From: Prochlorococcus sp. AG-347-G20
Lineage (GTDB): Bacteria > Cyanobacteriota > Cyanobacteriia > PCC-6307 > Cyanobiaceae
NCBI GenBank assembly: GCA_003281645.1
Contig: QCBJ01000006.1
Location: 1-64,000 of the forward strand
DNA length: 64,000 nt
Direction: 5' to 3'
Shown here: in pieces, positions 34,834 through 44,666 of the stretch
Numbering within the stretch: the first letter of the stretch is position 1
Layout of the letters: the number at the start of each line of letters is the position of its first letter
The notes under the pieces: model-generated
The model's database searches: none
What the model was told of the DNA's origin: nothing
What the model saw: the letters and a program-made list of their open reading frames with translations, nothing else
Translations under genes and position numbers: made by a program

Positions 34834-36201
34834 ATGGAAGAAAAACAATCTTTTTTAAAACAGAAAATTGACTTTGAAAGTCCTAATAAAAATATTGTAC
34901 CTATTACTACATCCATAGGAGGAGATGGAAAATTATCAGTTGGTGGATGTTCTATTGAAGAGTTAGTTAAAAAATATGATTCTCCTCTTTATATATTGGA
35001 TGAAATCACTTTAAGAAAGTCTTGTAGAGCTTATAAAAAAGCATTAGAAAAATATTACCCCGGGGAATCTCTACCTATATATGCCTCCAAGGCAAATAGC
35101 TCTATATTCATGAGTAATCTTGTTTCATCAGAAGGTTTAGGACTTGATGCAGTGTCAGAGGGAGAATTATTAACTGCTCTAAAGGGTGGTGTACCAAATG
35201 AAAAAATTGTTTTTCATGGGAATAACAAATCTGACAAAGAAATTGATTTCGCAATTAGAAATAACATCAAAATAATTGTAGATAATGACTATGACTTAAG
35301 AAGATTAGAAGAAGTATCAAATTCATTAAATCATGACTTAGAAATAATGATTCGCTTTACTCCTGGAATTGAATGCCATACACATGAATACATAAGAACA
35401 GGTTCATTTGATAGCAAATTTGGTTTTGGAATCGAATATTTGAATAATTTATTTGCAAGCATAAGCGAAACTAAACATTTAAAATTAAAAGGACTACATG
35501 CGCATATTGGTTCCCAGATCTTTGAACTAGAGCCTCATAAGGATCTTGGTGAAATAATGGTAAAAGTTATTTTAGACGCCAAAAAATTTGGCCATAATAT
35601 TAATGAACTTAATGTTGGTGGAGGTTTAGGCATAAAATATACAAAAAATGACGCCCCACCTTCTATCGATGAATGGGTAAAAACAATTTCCAACTCAGTT
35701 GTTAAAGCTTGTAAAAAACACAATTTAGATCTGCCAAAATTGATGTGTGAACCGGGAAGGTCCATAGTATCTACAGCAGGCATTACAATTTACAAAATTG
35801 GAGCTTTTAAAGAAATTCCTGGCATCAGAACTTATTTGTCTGTTGATGGCGGGATGAGTGATAATCCAAGGCCAATAACATATCAATCAAATTATTCTGC
35901 ATGTTTGGTAAAAAACCCCTTTAATATTAATTCTAAAAATAAATATACAGTTGCTGGCAAACACTGCGAATCCGGAGATGTATTATTTAAGGAGATAGAA
36001 CTAGCAAATTGCGAAACAGGAGATCTAATATGTGTTTTTGGTACTGGTGCTTATAATAATTCAATGAGTTCTAACTACAACAGAATTCCGAGACCCGCGG
36101 CACTTCTAGTCTGTAATGGAGAAGCAGAGATTATTCAAAAAAGAGAAAGTCCAATTGATCTTTTGAAATATGATGTTTTGCCTGATCGCTTTATTAAATA
36201 A
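34834..36201 (+). CDS. lysA: Diaminopimelate decarboxylase
   Basis: 455 aa; YASKANSS, GLHAHIGSQIFE, GGGLGIKY, CEPGRSIV, HCESGDVL. Confidence 0.97.
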   Translation: MEEKQSFLKQKIDFESPNKNIVPITTSIGGDGKLSVGGCSIEELVKKYDSPLYILDEITLRKSCRAYKKALEKYYPGESLPIYASKANSSIFMSNLVSSEGLGLDAVSEGELLTALKGGVPNEKIVFHGNNKSDKEIDFAIRNNIKIIVDNDYDLRRLEEVSNSLNHDLEIMIRFTPGIECHTHEYIRTGSFDSKFGFGIEYLNNLFASISETKHLKLKGLHAHIGSQIFELEPHKDLGEIMVKVILDAKKFGHNINELNVGGGLGIKYTKNDAPPSIDEWVKTISNSVVKACKKHNLDLPKLMCEPGRSIVSTAGITIYKIGAFKEIPGIRTYLSVDGGMSDNPRPITYQSNYSACLVKNPFNINSKNKYTVAGKHCESGDVLFKEIELANCETGDLICVFGTGAYNNSMSSNYNRIPRPAALLVCNGEAEIIQKRESPIDLLKYDVLPDRFIK

Positions 36202-36235
36202 AATTAGGTAAATTTAAATTAATTTTGTTTTTAGT

Positions 36236-37144
36236 GTGAATTTCTGGGGAATTATAAATTTAAAGCTTTTATTAGATGTTTTATTTGCTGTTGGTTTCGG
36301 ACTTTTATTATTCTCTAGAGTAAAAGAACAACGTACATTATGGCTTCTAAGAGGATATTTGTTTTTAGTATCATCCGCTTGGTTTATTCAAAGATATGCA
36401 TACTTACCACTAACATCAAAATTAATTGATGCTGTTGTACTCGCTTGTTCTCTTTCATTAGCGATCCTTTGGCAAGGGGAGTTAAGAAGATTAATGGAAT
36501 TACTTGGCACTGGGAGACTAGCTGTATTACTAGGGAATCCACCAAAGGAATTTAGAGCAACTTCAACTACCATTACTCAGTTGGTTGATACTGCAGGTAA
36601 ACTCTCTCAAAACAGAAGAGGTGCTTTAATCGTTGTAGATTTGGGGAGTGATTTAAGACCTGAAGATTTTTTATATTCAGGTACCAATATTGAGGCACAA
36701 TTATCAACTGATCTGTTAATAAATCTTTTTGCAACAGATACGCCTTTACATGATGGAGCAGTTCTTGTGAAAGGGAATAAAATAATTTCTGCTGGAGTAA
36801 TACTTCCTCTTTCAAGACAAGGAATAAGTAGATATGGCACAAGACATTTAGCCGCATTAGGAATTACAGAAAGATTTGACAGATGTATTTGTATTGTTGT
36901 TTCTGAAGAAACAGGTACGTTATCATTAGCAAACCAAGGCAAACTCGAAAGGCCAATAACCAGCAGCAGGTTACAAGAACTTCTTGCAAAATTGATTGGT
37001 AATCAAAACACTATGGGAGCAAATAAAACATCTTTAAGTAAAAATGTCTTATCCCAAAAGACAGACTCGGGTGATAATATCATCAGTGATATTAATAAAA
37101 AAGAGTCAGAAAAATCTGAAATTTTTATTAACAAAAAGGATTAA
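36236..37144 (+). CDS. cdaA: Diadenylate cyclase CdaA-like (DAC domain), GTG start
   Basis: 302 aa; N-terminal TM region, TPLHDGAVLV and RYGTRHLAALGITE, VVSEETGTLSLA. Confidence 0.92.
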   Translation: MNFWGIINLKLLLDVLFAVGFGLLLFSRVKEQRTLWLLRGYLFLVSSAWFIQRYAYLPLTSKLIDAVVLACSLSLAILWQGELRRLMELLGTGRLAVLLGNPPKEFRATSTTITQLVDTAGKLSQNRRGALIVVDLGSDLRPEDFLYSGTNIEAQLSTDLLINLFATDTPLHDGAVLVKGNKIISAGVILPLSRQGISRYGTRHLAALGITERFDRCICIVVSEETGTLSLANQGKLERPITSSRLQELLAKLIGNQNTMGANKTSLSKNVLSQKTDSGDNIISDINKKESEKSEIFINKKD

Positions 37145-37147
37145 CTA

Positions 37148-37951
37148 ATGAGTTTAGAAAAAGTAATAGACGATAAAATTAGTGGCTTATTAATGAAAAT
37201 AGATAAGCAAAAATTGCCCAAACATGTAGCAATAATTATGGACGGCAATGGGAGATGGGCGACTAAAAAAGGTTTACCCCGATCATTTGGTCATAAACAG
37301 GGTGTTAGTGTATTAAAAAAAATTCTTAAAGCTGCAAAAAATTTAGGTTGTAAAGTAATTACTGTTTATGCTTTTTCAACTGAGAATTGGACAAGACCAA
37401 CAAAAGAAGTTGATTTTCTTATAAATCTTTTTAGCGAAGTTTTAAAAAACGAAATAAATGAGATACATGAAGATTCAACAAAAATAAAATTTATTGGAGA
37501 TTTGACTCCTTTCCCAAAAAATTTAAAAGAAATAATTTCTAGTTCAGAATCACTTACTAAAAACAACAATAAATTTTTATTCAATGTTTGTGTTAATTAC
37601 GGAGGTAGACAAGAAATAGTAAAAGTTGCAAAAGAACTAGCATTAAAATCTTCTGCTGGGGAAATAAAACCAAGTGAAATTAATGAAGAATTATTTAATT
37701 CAGAGCTATTAACTGGAGGGATTAAGGATCCAGAATTACTAATAAGAACTAGTGGCGAAAAAAGGATAAGTAATTTTTTATTATGGCAATTAGCATATTC
37801 AGAAATTTATATTTCTGACGTACTTTGGCCAGAGTTCAATGAGCATGAATTTCTTAAAGCAATAATTGATTACCAATCAAGAAATAGACGTTTCGGCGGT
37901 ATAGAATCATTACCGAATGAATCTTTTGAAGATTCTCAATATTCTTCCTAA
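37148..37951 (+). CDS. uppS: Undecaprenyl diphosphate synthase
   Basis: 267 aa; [52 protein letters not shown]. Confidence 0.97.
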   Translation: MSLEKVIDDKISGLLMKIDKQKLPKHVAIIMDGNGRWATKKGLPRSFGHKQGVSVLKKILKAAKNLGCKVITVYAFSTENWTRPTKEVDFLINLFSEVLKNEINEIHEDSTKIKFIGDLTPFPKNLKEIISSSESLTKNNNKFLFNVCVNYGGRQEIVKVAKELALKSSAGEIKPSEINEELFNSELLTGGIKDPELLIRTSGEKRISNFLLWQLAYSEIYISDVLWPEFNEHEFLKAIIDYQSRNRRFGGIESLPNESFEDSQYSS

Positions 37952-37956
37952 TAAAA

Positions 37957-38964
37957 ATGGCTACTTCGAATAATCAGTTTTTAAGTGAAATTAGGTTCGA
38001 TTGGAATAAAAAAGAGATATTGGAAATTCTTAATATGCCTCTTATTAACTTAATGTGGGAATCACAAACCGTTCACAGAAAATTTAACAAATACGACATT
38101 CAATTAGCATCATTATTCAGTGTAAAAACTGGTGGATGTGAGGAAAATTGTTCGTACTGTAGCCAATCAATTTATAGTGCTAGCGAAATCAAAAGTCACC
38201 CACAATTTCAAGTTGATGAGGTTTTAGCAAGAGCTCAAATAGCAAAAAATGAGGGCGCAGATAGGTTTTGTATGGGTTGGGCTTGGAGAGAGATTAGAGA
38301 TGGGAAATCTTTTAATGCAATGCTAGAGATGGTTAGTGGTGTAAGAGATTTAGGGATGGAAGCATGCGTTACTGCTGGGATGCTTACAGAAGAACAAGCT
38401 TCCAGGCTAGCTGATGCAGGGTTGACCGCGTATAATCACAATCTTGATACTAGTCCTGAGCATTATAAAAATATTATTACGACTAGAACTTATCAAGACA
38501 GACTAGATACTATCAAAAGAGTAAGGAATGCAGGAATAAATGTTTGTTGTGGAGGGATAATAGGCTTGGGTGAAACTAATGGTGATAGAGCATCTCTTTT
38601 GGAAGTGCTTTCAAACATGAATCCACACCCTGAAAGTGTTCCTATCAATTCATTAGTAGCTATTGAAGGTACTGGTTTAGAAGATAATCAAGAAATTGAT
38701 TCTATTGAAATGATAAGGATGATAGCTACGGCAAGAATTCTTATGCCTAAAAGTAAAATAAGATTAAGTGCAGGGCGCGAAAAGCTCTCAAAAGAAGCCC
38801 AAATTTTATGTTTTCAATGTGGGGCAAATTCAATTTTTTATGGAGATGAGTTACTCACAACTTCAAATCCATCTTTTCAATCAGATAGAAAACTTCTTAA
38901 AGAGGTTGGAGTATCATTTAACAAAGATTTTGAAACTTGTGAAAAAACATTATCTTCTTTATGA
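37957..38964 (+). CDS. bioB: Biotin synthase
   Basis: 335 aa; [14 protein letters not shown] radical SAM motif, [12 protein letters not shown]. Confidence 0.98.
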   Translation: MATSNNQFLSEIRFDWNKKEILEILNMPLINLMWESQTVHRKFNKYDIQLASLFSVKTGGCEENCSYCSQSIYSASEIKSHPQFQVDEVLARAQIAKNEGADRFCMGWAWREIRDGKSFNAMLEMVSGVRDLGMEACVTAGMLTEEQASRLADAGLTAYNHNLDTSPEHYKNIITTRTYQDRLDTIKRVRNAGINVCCGGIIGLGETNGDRASLLEVLSNMNPHPESVPINSLVAIEGTGLEDNQEIDSIEMIRMIATARILMPKSKIRLSAGREKLSKEAQILCFQCGANSIFYGDELLTTSNPSFQSDRKLLKEVGVSFNKDFETCEKTLSSL

Positions 38965-39893
38965 AAGGCAAAAATTATAAAATAGTTTCTCTTTACTCTT
39001 TCTTCCCATTTCAAGAAAAATTAATTCTTGATCTAAAAAATAAATTATTAGAAATCGAAAATGAAAACGATCTTTCAGGTTTATTAATTTTTGCAAGCGA
39101 GGGCATTAATGGAACTATTTGTGCTGAGAAAAATGTTATTGATATTGTTATCAATTTACTTAATAAATACGCAGATAATAGAAATTTGAATATTAAAGTA
39201 AACTTCTCAAAAAAGAAAGTCTTCAAAAAATTAAAAATAAAAATCAAGAAAGAAATAGTTACCATGGGTGTCTCTGAAATAAACCCTTCAGAAAACAATG
39301 GGACCTATATTGGCTCCGCTGATTGGAATAAGTTAATTAAAAATCAAAATACAATAGTCATTGATACTAGAAATCATTATGAAGTTTCTATAGGTACATT
39401 TCATAACTCTATTAACCCAAATACAAGAACCTTTAGCGAATTCCCCAAGTGGGTAGATGATCATTTAGATACCCATTTAGAAAATAAAGATTCTACAAAG
39501 ATAGCAATGTTTTGTACGGGAGGAATAAGATGTGAAAAAGCTACTAGTTTTCTGAAAAAGAAAGGTTATAAAAATATTTATCACCTACAAGGCGGAATCC
39601 TTAAATATCTTAATGACATACCAAAAGAAAAAAACTTATTTGAAGGTGAATGTTATGTTTTTGATAATAGAGTTGCTTTAGATCAAGAATTAGAAAAAGG
39701 CTCATACTCGATTTGTCATGCATGTGGTATGCCAGTTTCAATTCAAGATCAAGAAAGAAAAGAATATAGAAAGGGTATCCAATGTCATTTCTGCATAGAT
39801 CAATTCAGTGATGACGATAGGAAAAGGTTTGAAGAAAGGCAAAAACAGATCGATAGATTAAAAGTGGAAAATCATAATTTCCATAAAAACTAA
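38961..39893 (+). CDS. trhO: Rhodanese-like tRNA uridine hydroxylase TrhO (YceA family)
   Basis: 310 aa; [45 protein letters not shown] overlap with bioB. Confidence 0.92.
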   Translation: MKGKNYKIVSLYSFFPFQEKLILDLKNKLLEIENENDLSGLLIFASEGINGTICAEKNVIDIVINLLNKYADNRNLNIKVNFSKKKVFKKLKIKIKKEIVTMGVSEINPSENNGTYIGSADWNKLIKNQNTIVIDTRNHYEVSIGTFHNSINPNTRTFSEFPKWVDDHLDTHLENKDSTKIAMFCTGGIRCEKATSFLKKKGYKNIYHLQGGILKYLNDIPKEKNLFEGECYVFDNRVALDQELEKGSYSICHACGMPVSIQDQERKEYRKGIQCHFCIDQFSDDDRKRFEERQKQIDRLKVENHNFHKN

Positions 39894-39904
39894 TTTTCAA
39901 AATC

Positions 39905-40405
39905 ATGAAAGTTGAAGAATTAGAAAAATTAGCGGGTAACATTGGTTTATTAATTAAAATTCAAGTAAGAGAAACTCTCGGATTATGTTTCTTTAGAATC
40001 GTTATAGCGGAACAGAAAGATAACATCATTAAGATTTGGGCCGAAATGAAAGGTTGGACTTATTCAAATAAACGAGCTATTCAGCTTGATACATTAAGAA
40101 TCCTTAGTAAAGCTCCTGCTTTTGTTTCGGAATTAATATGGGCAACAACTATGGCATGGGCAATTGAAAAAAAATCAAGCAACAAAGCAAGACTTTTAGC
40201 TATCTTTGATAGCGAAGGATATAGTAAAAAACTTGTAAGATATTTCAAGTTAGTAGGATTCAAAATTGTAAAAGAGGTTGGTTCTAGCCCAGTAGATCTT
40301 TTATTAAGATTGGTTTGGGGAGGTGCAGGTACACTGATGAACGGGGAATGTATTTCCATATTGAAAAAACTTGAAAAGAAACTCTCTTTGATTGAAGAAA
40401 GTTAA
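39905..40405 (+). CDS. Conserved hypothetical, possibly GNAT-like
   Basis: 166 aa; KARLLAIFDSEGYSKKLVRYFKLVGFKIVKEVGSSPVDLLLRLVWGGAGTLM. Confidence 0.6.
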   Translation: MKVEELEKLAGNIGLLIKIQVRETLGLCFFRIVIAEQKDNIIKIWAEMKGWTYSNKRAIQLDTLRILSKAPAFVSELIWATTMAWAIEKKSSNKARLLAIFDSEGYSKKLVRYFKLVGFKIVKEVGSSPVDLLLRLVWGGAGTLMNGECISILKKLEKKLSLIEES

Positions 40406-41301
40406 CCCGCATGATAACTACTTCTAACTAAAGGACCAGAAGATACTTTCTTGAATCCTAATTCCTTAGAGAAGCGATATAAATATTCAAACTCTGATGG
40501 ATCCCAATATTTCTTAACTGCCAAATGATGAAATGAGGGCCTTAAATATTGGCCAATTGTAATTTGATCACAATCTATTTTTTTAAGATCATAAATGGTA
40601 TTTTTTATTTCATCCAATGTTTCCCCAAGACCTAACATAATGCCTGATTTAGTTTGAATATGAGGAGCAAAATCTTTTGACTTTTTTAGTAAACTAAGGG
40701 ATTTTTTGTAATTTGCACCCCTCCTAACTTCTTTTTGCAATCTTTCAACAGTTTCAAGATTATGATTAAAGCATATTGGATCTTTTTTTAAAATCATCTT
40801 CAATCTCTCAGTCTGAAGGTTATTAGTTTCATCAAAATTTTTGCCCCCACCCCATAAATCAGGAGTTAAAACCTCTATTTTTATTGTTGAATCAATTTTT
40901 CTAATCTCATCAATTGTAGATATAAATAAATTTGCACCATGATCAGGGAGATCGTCTCTAGCTACAGATGTCAAAACAACATATTTCAAATTTAGTACTT
41001 TCACTGCTTCAGCGATTTGAGTACATTCATCAATATTAATAGAACTAGGTCTACCTTTATTTACCTGACAAAAAGCACAGGAACGAGAACATATCGATCC
41101 ACCCAGTAAGAAAGTGGCTGTTCCTGAGGCATAACATTCTGCTCTATTAGGACATCTTGCTTCTTCACAAATAGTATGAATATTTGATTTCTTTATGAGT
41201 GTTTGTATTTTTTCGAATTCTGAAGCTTTACTAATAGGAAATTTAATCCAAGAGGGAAGTCTTAAGATATTTTCTTTTTTGATTAGATTATTATCTCTCA
41301 T
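40402..41301 (-). CDS. lipA: Lipoyl synthase
   Basis: 299 aa; CEEARCPNRAECYASGTATFLLGG, CSRSCAFCQVNKG, TKSGIMLGLGET. Confidence 0.97.
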   Translation of the reverse strand: MRDNNLIKKENILRLPSWIKFPISKASEFEKIQTLIKKSNIHTICEEARCPNRAECYASGTATFLLGGSICSRSCAFCQVNKGRPSSINIDECTQIAEAVKVLNLKYVVLTSVARDDLPDHGANLFISTIDEIRKIDSTIKIEVLTPDLWGGGKNFDETNNLQTERLKMILKKDPICFNHNLETVERLQKEVRRGANYKKSLSLLKKSKDFAPHIQTKSGIMLGLGETLDEIKNTIYDLKKIDCDQITIGQYLRPSFHHLAVKKYWDPSEFEYLYRFSKELGFKKVSSGPLVRSSYHAG

Positions 41302-41304
41302 TTT

Positions 41305-41904
41305 CTAATTTAGTTTTGTTCTTCCTTCTAAGGCCCTTGCAAGTGTAACTTCATCAACATATTCAAGTTCACTTCCCATTGGAAGGCCGTATGCAATCCT
41401 AGTAACTTTAGTAAAAGGGGCTAACAATTTTCCAATATAAAGACTTGTTGTATCTCCCTCAACACTTGGGGTCAATGCCAATATGATCTCATCTATTTCA
41501 GACTTACTAACTCTTTCTACCAAGCTTCTTATTTCTAAGAGTTCCGGGCCAACAGAATCCATTGGAGATATTAAACCACCAATAACATGGTAAACACCTT
41601 TAAATTCTCTGGCGCGCTCCAAAGCAAGCAAATCTTTAGTTTCTGCTACTACACAGATTAGTTTTTGATTTCTTTCAGTATTTTTACAAATTTCACATTC
41701 ATCTTCTGAAGTCAAATTGAAACATTTTTTGCAACGACCAACATTACTATGTGCTTCTAAAAGAGCCTTTGAAAAATCTCTTATTGTACTTTCAGGTTGT
41801 TTTAAAATAAACAGGGCTAATCGTTGCGCTGTTCTGGGACCTATCCCTGGGAATTTCTCAAAATGACCAATTAATTTTGAAAGCGGTTTGGTATAAGTAA
41901 TCAA
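41305..41904 (-). CDS. recR: Recombination protein RecR
   Basis: 199 aa; LPGIG-like [14 protein letters not shown]4 zinc motif, [18 protein letters not shown]. Confidence 0.97.
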   Translation of the reverse strand: MITYTKPLSKLIGHFEKFPGIGPRTAQRLALFILKQPESTIRDFSKALLEAHSNVGRCKKCFNLTSEDECEICKNTERNQKLICVVAETKDLLALERAREFKGVYHVIGGLISPMDSVGPELLEIRSLVERVSKSEIDEIILALTPSVEGDTTSLYIGKLLAPFTKVTRIAYGLPMGSELEYVDEVTLARALEGRTKLN

Positions 41905-42007
41905 AATTAAACTGTTTCTAGGGATAATTTAGACGCAAAATTCTGAATTGCCATAATTGTTTGCTTTTAATGTCTTATTATGTTTTTAGTTAGTAATTTC
42001 AAACAAA

Positions 42008-42565
42008 ATGAAAAATATTAATTTTAACCCTTTCAAATATTTATTTTTGATTTTTTTGTGTTTAACTCTGAGTGCTTGTAGTGGCGGACTAAATGCGGGA
42101 TTAGAAGCTTATCAAAGTCCAGATGGAAGATATGCCTTTTTGTATCCAACAGGATGGACTAGAGTAAAAGTCGATGGAGGACCTGAAATTATTTATCATG
42201 ATCTAATAAATAGTAATGAGACATTAAGTTTAGTTATTTCTGATGTAAATAAAGAGGTTCAATTAGAGCAATTAGGAAGCCCAAGTGAAGTAGGTCAAAC
42301 GTTAATTGATAAAGTTATTGCTCCCGAAGGTTCAGGTAGAGAGGTAAAACTTTTAAATGCCAACAAAAGGGAGTCAACTAATCATATTTTCTATGATTTA
42401 GAATATGAACTAAATTTAAATGAACAAGCCAGACACGAATTAGCTACTGTCGTAATTGATAGAGGAACACTTTACACTTTCGCTGTGGGAACGAATGAAG
42501 AGAGATGGAATAAAGTTGACGGTATGTTTAGTAATGTAATTGAATCATTTAACTTTTTAATATAG
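42008..42565 (+). CDS. PsbP-like photosystem II lipoprotein
   Basis: 185 aa; lipobox LTLSACSGG, YQSPDGRYAFLYPTGWTRVKVDGGPEIIYHDLI. Confidence 0.88.
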   Translation: MKNINFNPFKYLFLIFLCLTLSACSGGLNAGLEAYQSPDGRYAFLYPTGWTRVKVDGGPEIIYHDLINSNETLSLVISDVNKEVQLEQLGSPSEVGQTLIDKVIAPEGSGREVKLLNANKRESTNHIFYDLEYELNLNEQARHELATVVIDRGTLYTFAVGTNEERWNKVDGMFSNVIESFNFLI

Positions 42566-42580
42566 TTTAGAAATTCCATA

Positions 42581-44353
42581 TTAGATTCCTACTTGAACAT
42601 TCCATAAATCAGCATATATTTTGTTCTGATTTAATAGTTTTTCATGTTTTCCTGCTTCAACTATTTTACCTTTATCAATAACAACAATATTATCCGCATT
42701 TTTTATAGTGCTTAATCTATGAGCTATTACTATTGTTGTTCTTTCTTTGGTTATTTTAGATAATGATTTTTGAATTAAAGCCTCTGTTTCATTATCAACT
42801 GAGGCTGTAGCTTCATCTAATATTAATATTGGAGCATCCTTTAAAACAGCTCTCGCCAATGCAATTCTTTGTCGTTGCCCGCCTGAGAGCCTTTGGCCCC
42901 TTTCCCCCACTATAGTTTTATAACCATCTGGTAATTGTTCAATAAATTTATGAGCTTCCGCAATCTTTGAAGCTTTAATAATATCTTTGAGACTTGGGTT
43001 GATTGAGCCATAAGCAATATTTTCTTGTACACTGCCATGAAATAAATAAGTTTCTTGACTTACTAAAGAAATACACTTTCTTAAATTCCTCAAATTTATT
43101 TCTTTAATAGAAACTCCATCCAAGGTTATTGACCCATTGTTACTATCATAAATCCTAAGGAGTAGTTTTATTATTGTACTTTTCCCTGAACCTGTTAAAC
43201 CAACGATTCCTAATGTTGAGTTATTTTCAATTTTGAAATTTATGTTTTTTAAAGTTAAATCTCGTCCAGGATAATTAAAATTTACATTATTAAAAATAAT
43301 TTCTCCTTTGATATCTTTAGGTTCAATTTTTATGTTTCCATCTTTTATTTTTATAGGCGTATCTATGAGATCAATTACTCTATCTATTGAAGCCATAGAT
43401 CTTTGAAAATCATCTAAAACATGCCCCAAAGTAGTTAAAGGCCATAATAGTCTTTGTGTAATAAACACTAAAAAACTATAAGTTCCCACATCCAGTGTCT
43501 TATTCCAAGTTTGGAAACCTCCAATTAATAGAATCGCTATAAAAGCAAATAAAATTGCAAATCTTATAAGAGGGATAAAAGCAGAAGATAATTTTATTGC
43601 AGCCTTATTACTTCTTTGATAATCGAGACTTTCTTTATTTAATCTTTTTAGCTCCCATTTTTCTTTAGTAAAACTTTTTATGGTTAGAATTCCACTTAAA
43701 TTATTATTAAGTCTTGATGCCAATAGTCCAGCTTTATTTCTAACATCTCTGTATTTTGGAGCAAGCTTCCTTTGAAATTTAATTGATCCTAAAAATATAA
43801 TTGGAATAGGAAAGAAAGCAAATAAAGCAATTTTGGGAGCGACAAAAATCATAGTGCCCCCAATTATTAAGACAGTTATAAATAACTGAACAATCTGATT
43901 AGCCCCTTGGTCTAGAAATCTCTCTAGTTGATTTATATCATCATTCAAAATAGATAATAGCCTTCCAGTATTATCATTTTCAAAAAAATCCATATCTAAT
44001 TCCTGGATATGCTCATAAGCTTTTATTCTTAATTTATGTTGCGATAGCTGAGCCAAATTTCTCCATAAAATCGAATATAAATATTCAAAGGAGGATTCAC
44101 CAGACCAAACTAATCCTGAAGCAAATGCAAGAAAAATCAATTGTGCTGGGACTTCATTTATTCCAAAACCAGCAATCCATGAATTCTGTTCCTTTACAAC
44201 GATATCAACTGCAAGACCTATTATTACAGGGGGAGCTAAATCTAATATTTTATTAATTATGGAACTAAGAAAAGCAAAAAAAAGTAACCTTCTTTCTTCA
44301 ATAAGATTTAAATAAAGTCTAATAATTGGATTTTGATTGTTCTTAGGACTCAT
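42581..44353 (-). CDS. ABC transporter, fused permease/ATPase (MsbA/MDR type)
   Basis: 590 aa; GLTGSGKSTIIKLLLR, LSGGQRQRIALARAVL, ILDEATASVD. Confidence 0.95.
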   Translation of the reverse strand: MSPKNNQNPIIRLYLNLIEERRLLFFAFLSSIINKILDLAPPVIIGLAVDIVVKEQNSWIAGFGINEVPAQLIFLAFASGLVWSGESSFEYLYSILWRNLAQLSQHKLRIKAYEHIQELDMDFFENDNTGRLLSILNDDINQLERFLDQGANQIVQLFITVLIIGGTMIFVAPKIALFAFFPIPIIFLGSIKFQRKLAPKYRDVRNKAGLLASRLNNNLSGILTIKSFTKEKWELKRLNKESLDYQRSNKAAIKLSSAFIPLIRFAILFAFIAILLIGGFQTWNKTLDVGTYSFLVFITQRLLWPLTTLGHVLDDFQRSMASIDRVIDLIDTPIKIKDGNIKIEPKDIKGEIIFNNVNFNYPGRDLTLKNINFKIENNSTLGIVGLTGSGKSTIIKLLLRIYDSNNGSITLDGVSIKEINLRNLRKCISLVSQETYLFHGSVQENIAYGSINPSLKDIIKASKIAEAHKFIEQLPDGYKTIVGERGQRLSGGQRQRIALARAVLKDAPILILDEATASVDNETEALIQKSLSKITKERTTIVIAHRLSTIKNADNIVVIDKGKIVEAGKHEKLLNQNKIYADLWNVQVGI

Positions 44354-44363
44354 AAAATAACAA

Positions 44364-44657
44364 TTAAATTTTTCTATTATGATTTAAATTTTCTTTAGTT
44401 TCTAATTTACATTTTTTTTTTGCATCTTGATGACTTGCAGTTTGTGAAAATTCTTCGTAGTAACAATCACAAGTTTCATTCGCAATTTCTTCACTATATA
44501 ATAATTCTGCTTTCAACATTTCCTCTTTGACACTCTGAAGACAGAATAATTTTATTATTGAATTTTGTTTCGTTTGAGCTAGATAATAACTATTAAAAAA
44601 GTTGAATAGGATTATAAGATTCACAAAAATAAAGAATTTATATTTGCTAGCTTTCAT
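44364..44657 (-). CDS. Small predicted exported hypothetical protein with four cysteines
   Basis: 97 aa; N-terminal signal-like segment, ETCDCYYEEF. Confidence 0.55.
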   Translation of the reverse strand: MKASKYKFFIFVNLIILFNFFNSYYLAQTKQNSIIKLFCLQSVKEEMLKAELLYSEEIANETCDCYYEEFSQTASHQDAKKKCKLETKENLNHNRKI

Positions 44658-44666
44658 TCTCTTTAC

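Noticed and set aside
36573-36942. Two antisense ORFs (94 and 111 aa) within cdaA
   Set aside because: Shadow frames opposite a conserved DAC domain; no motif
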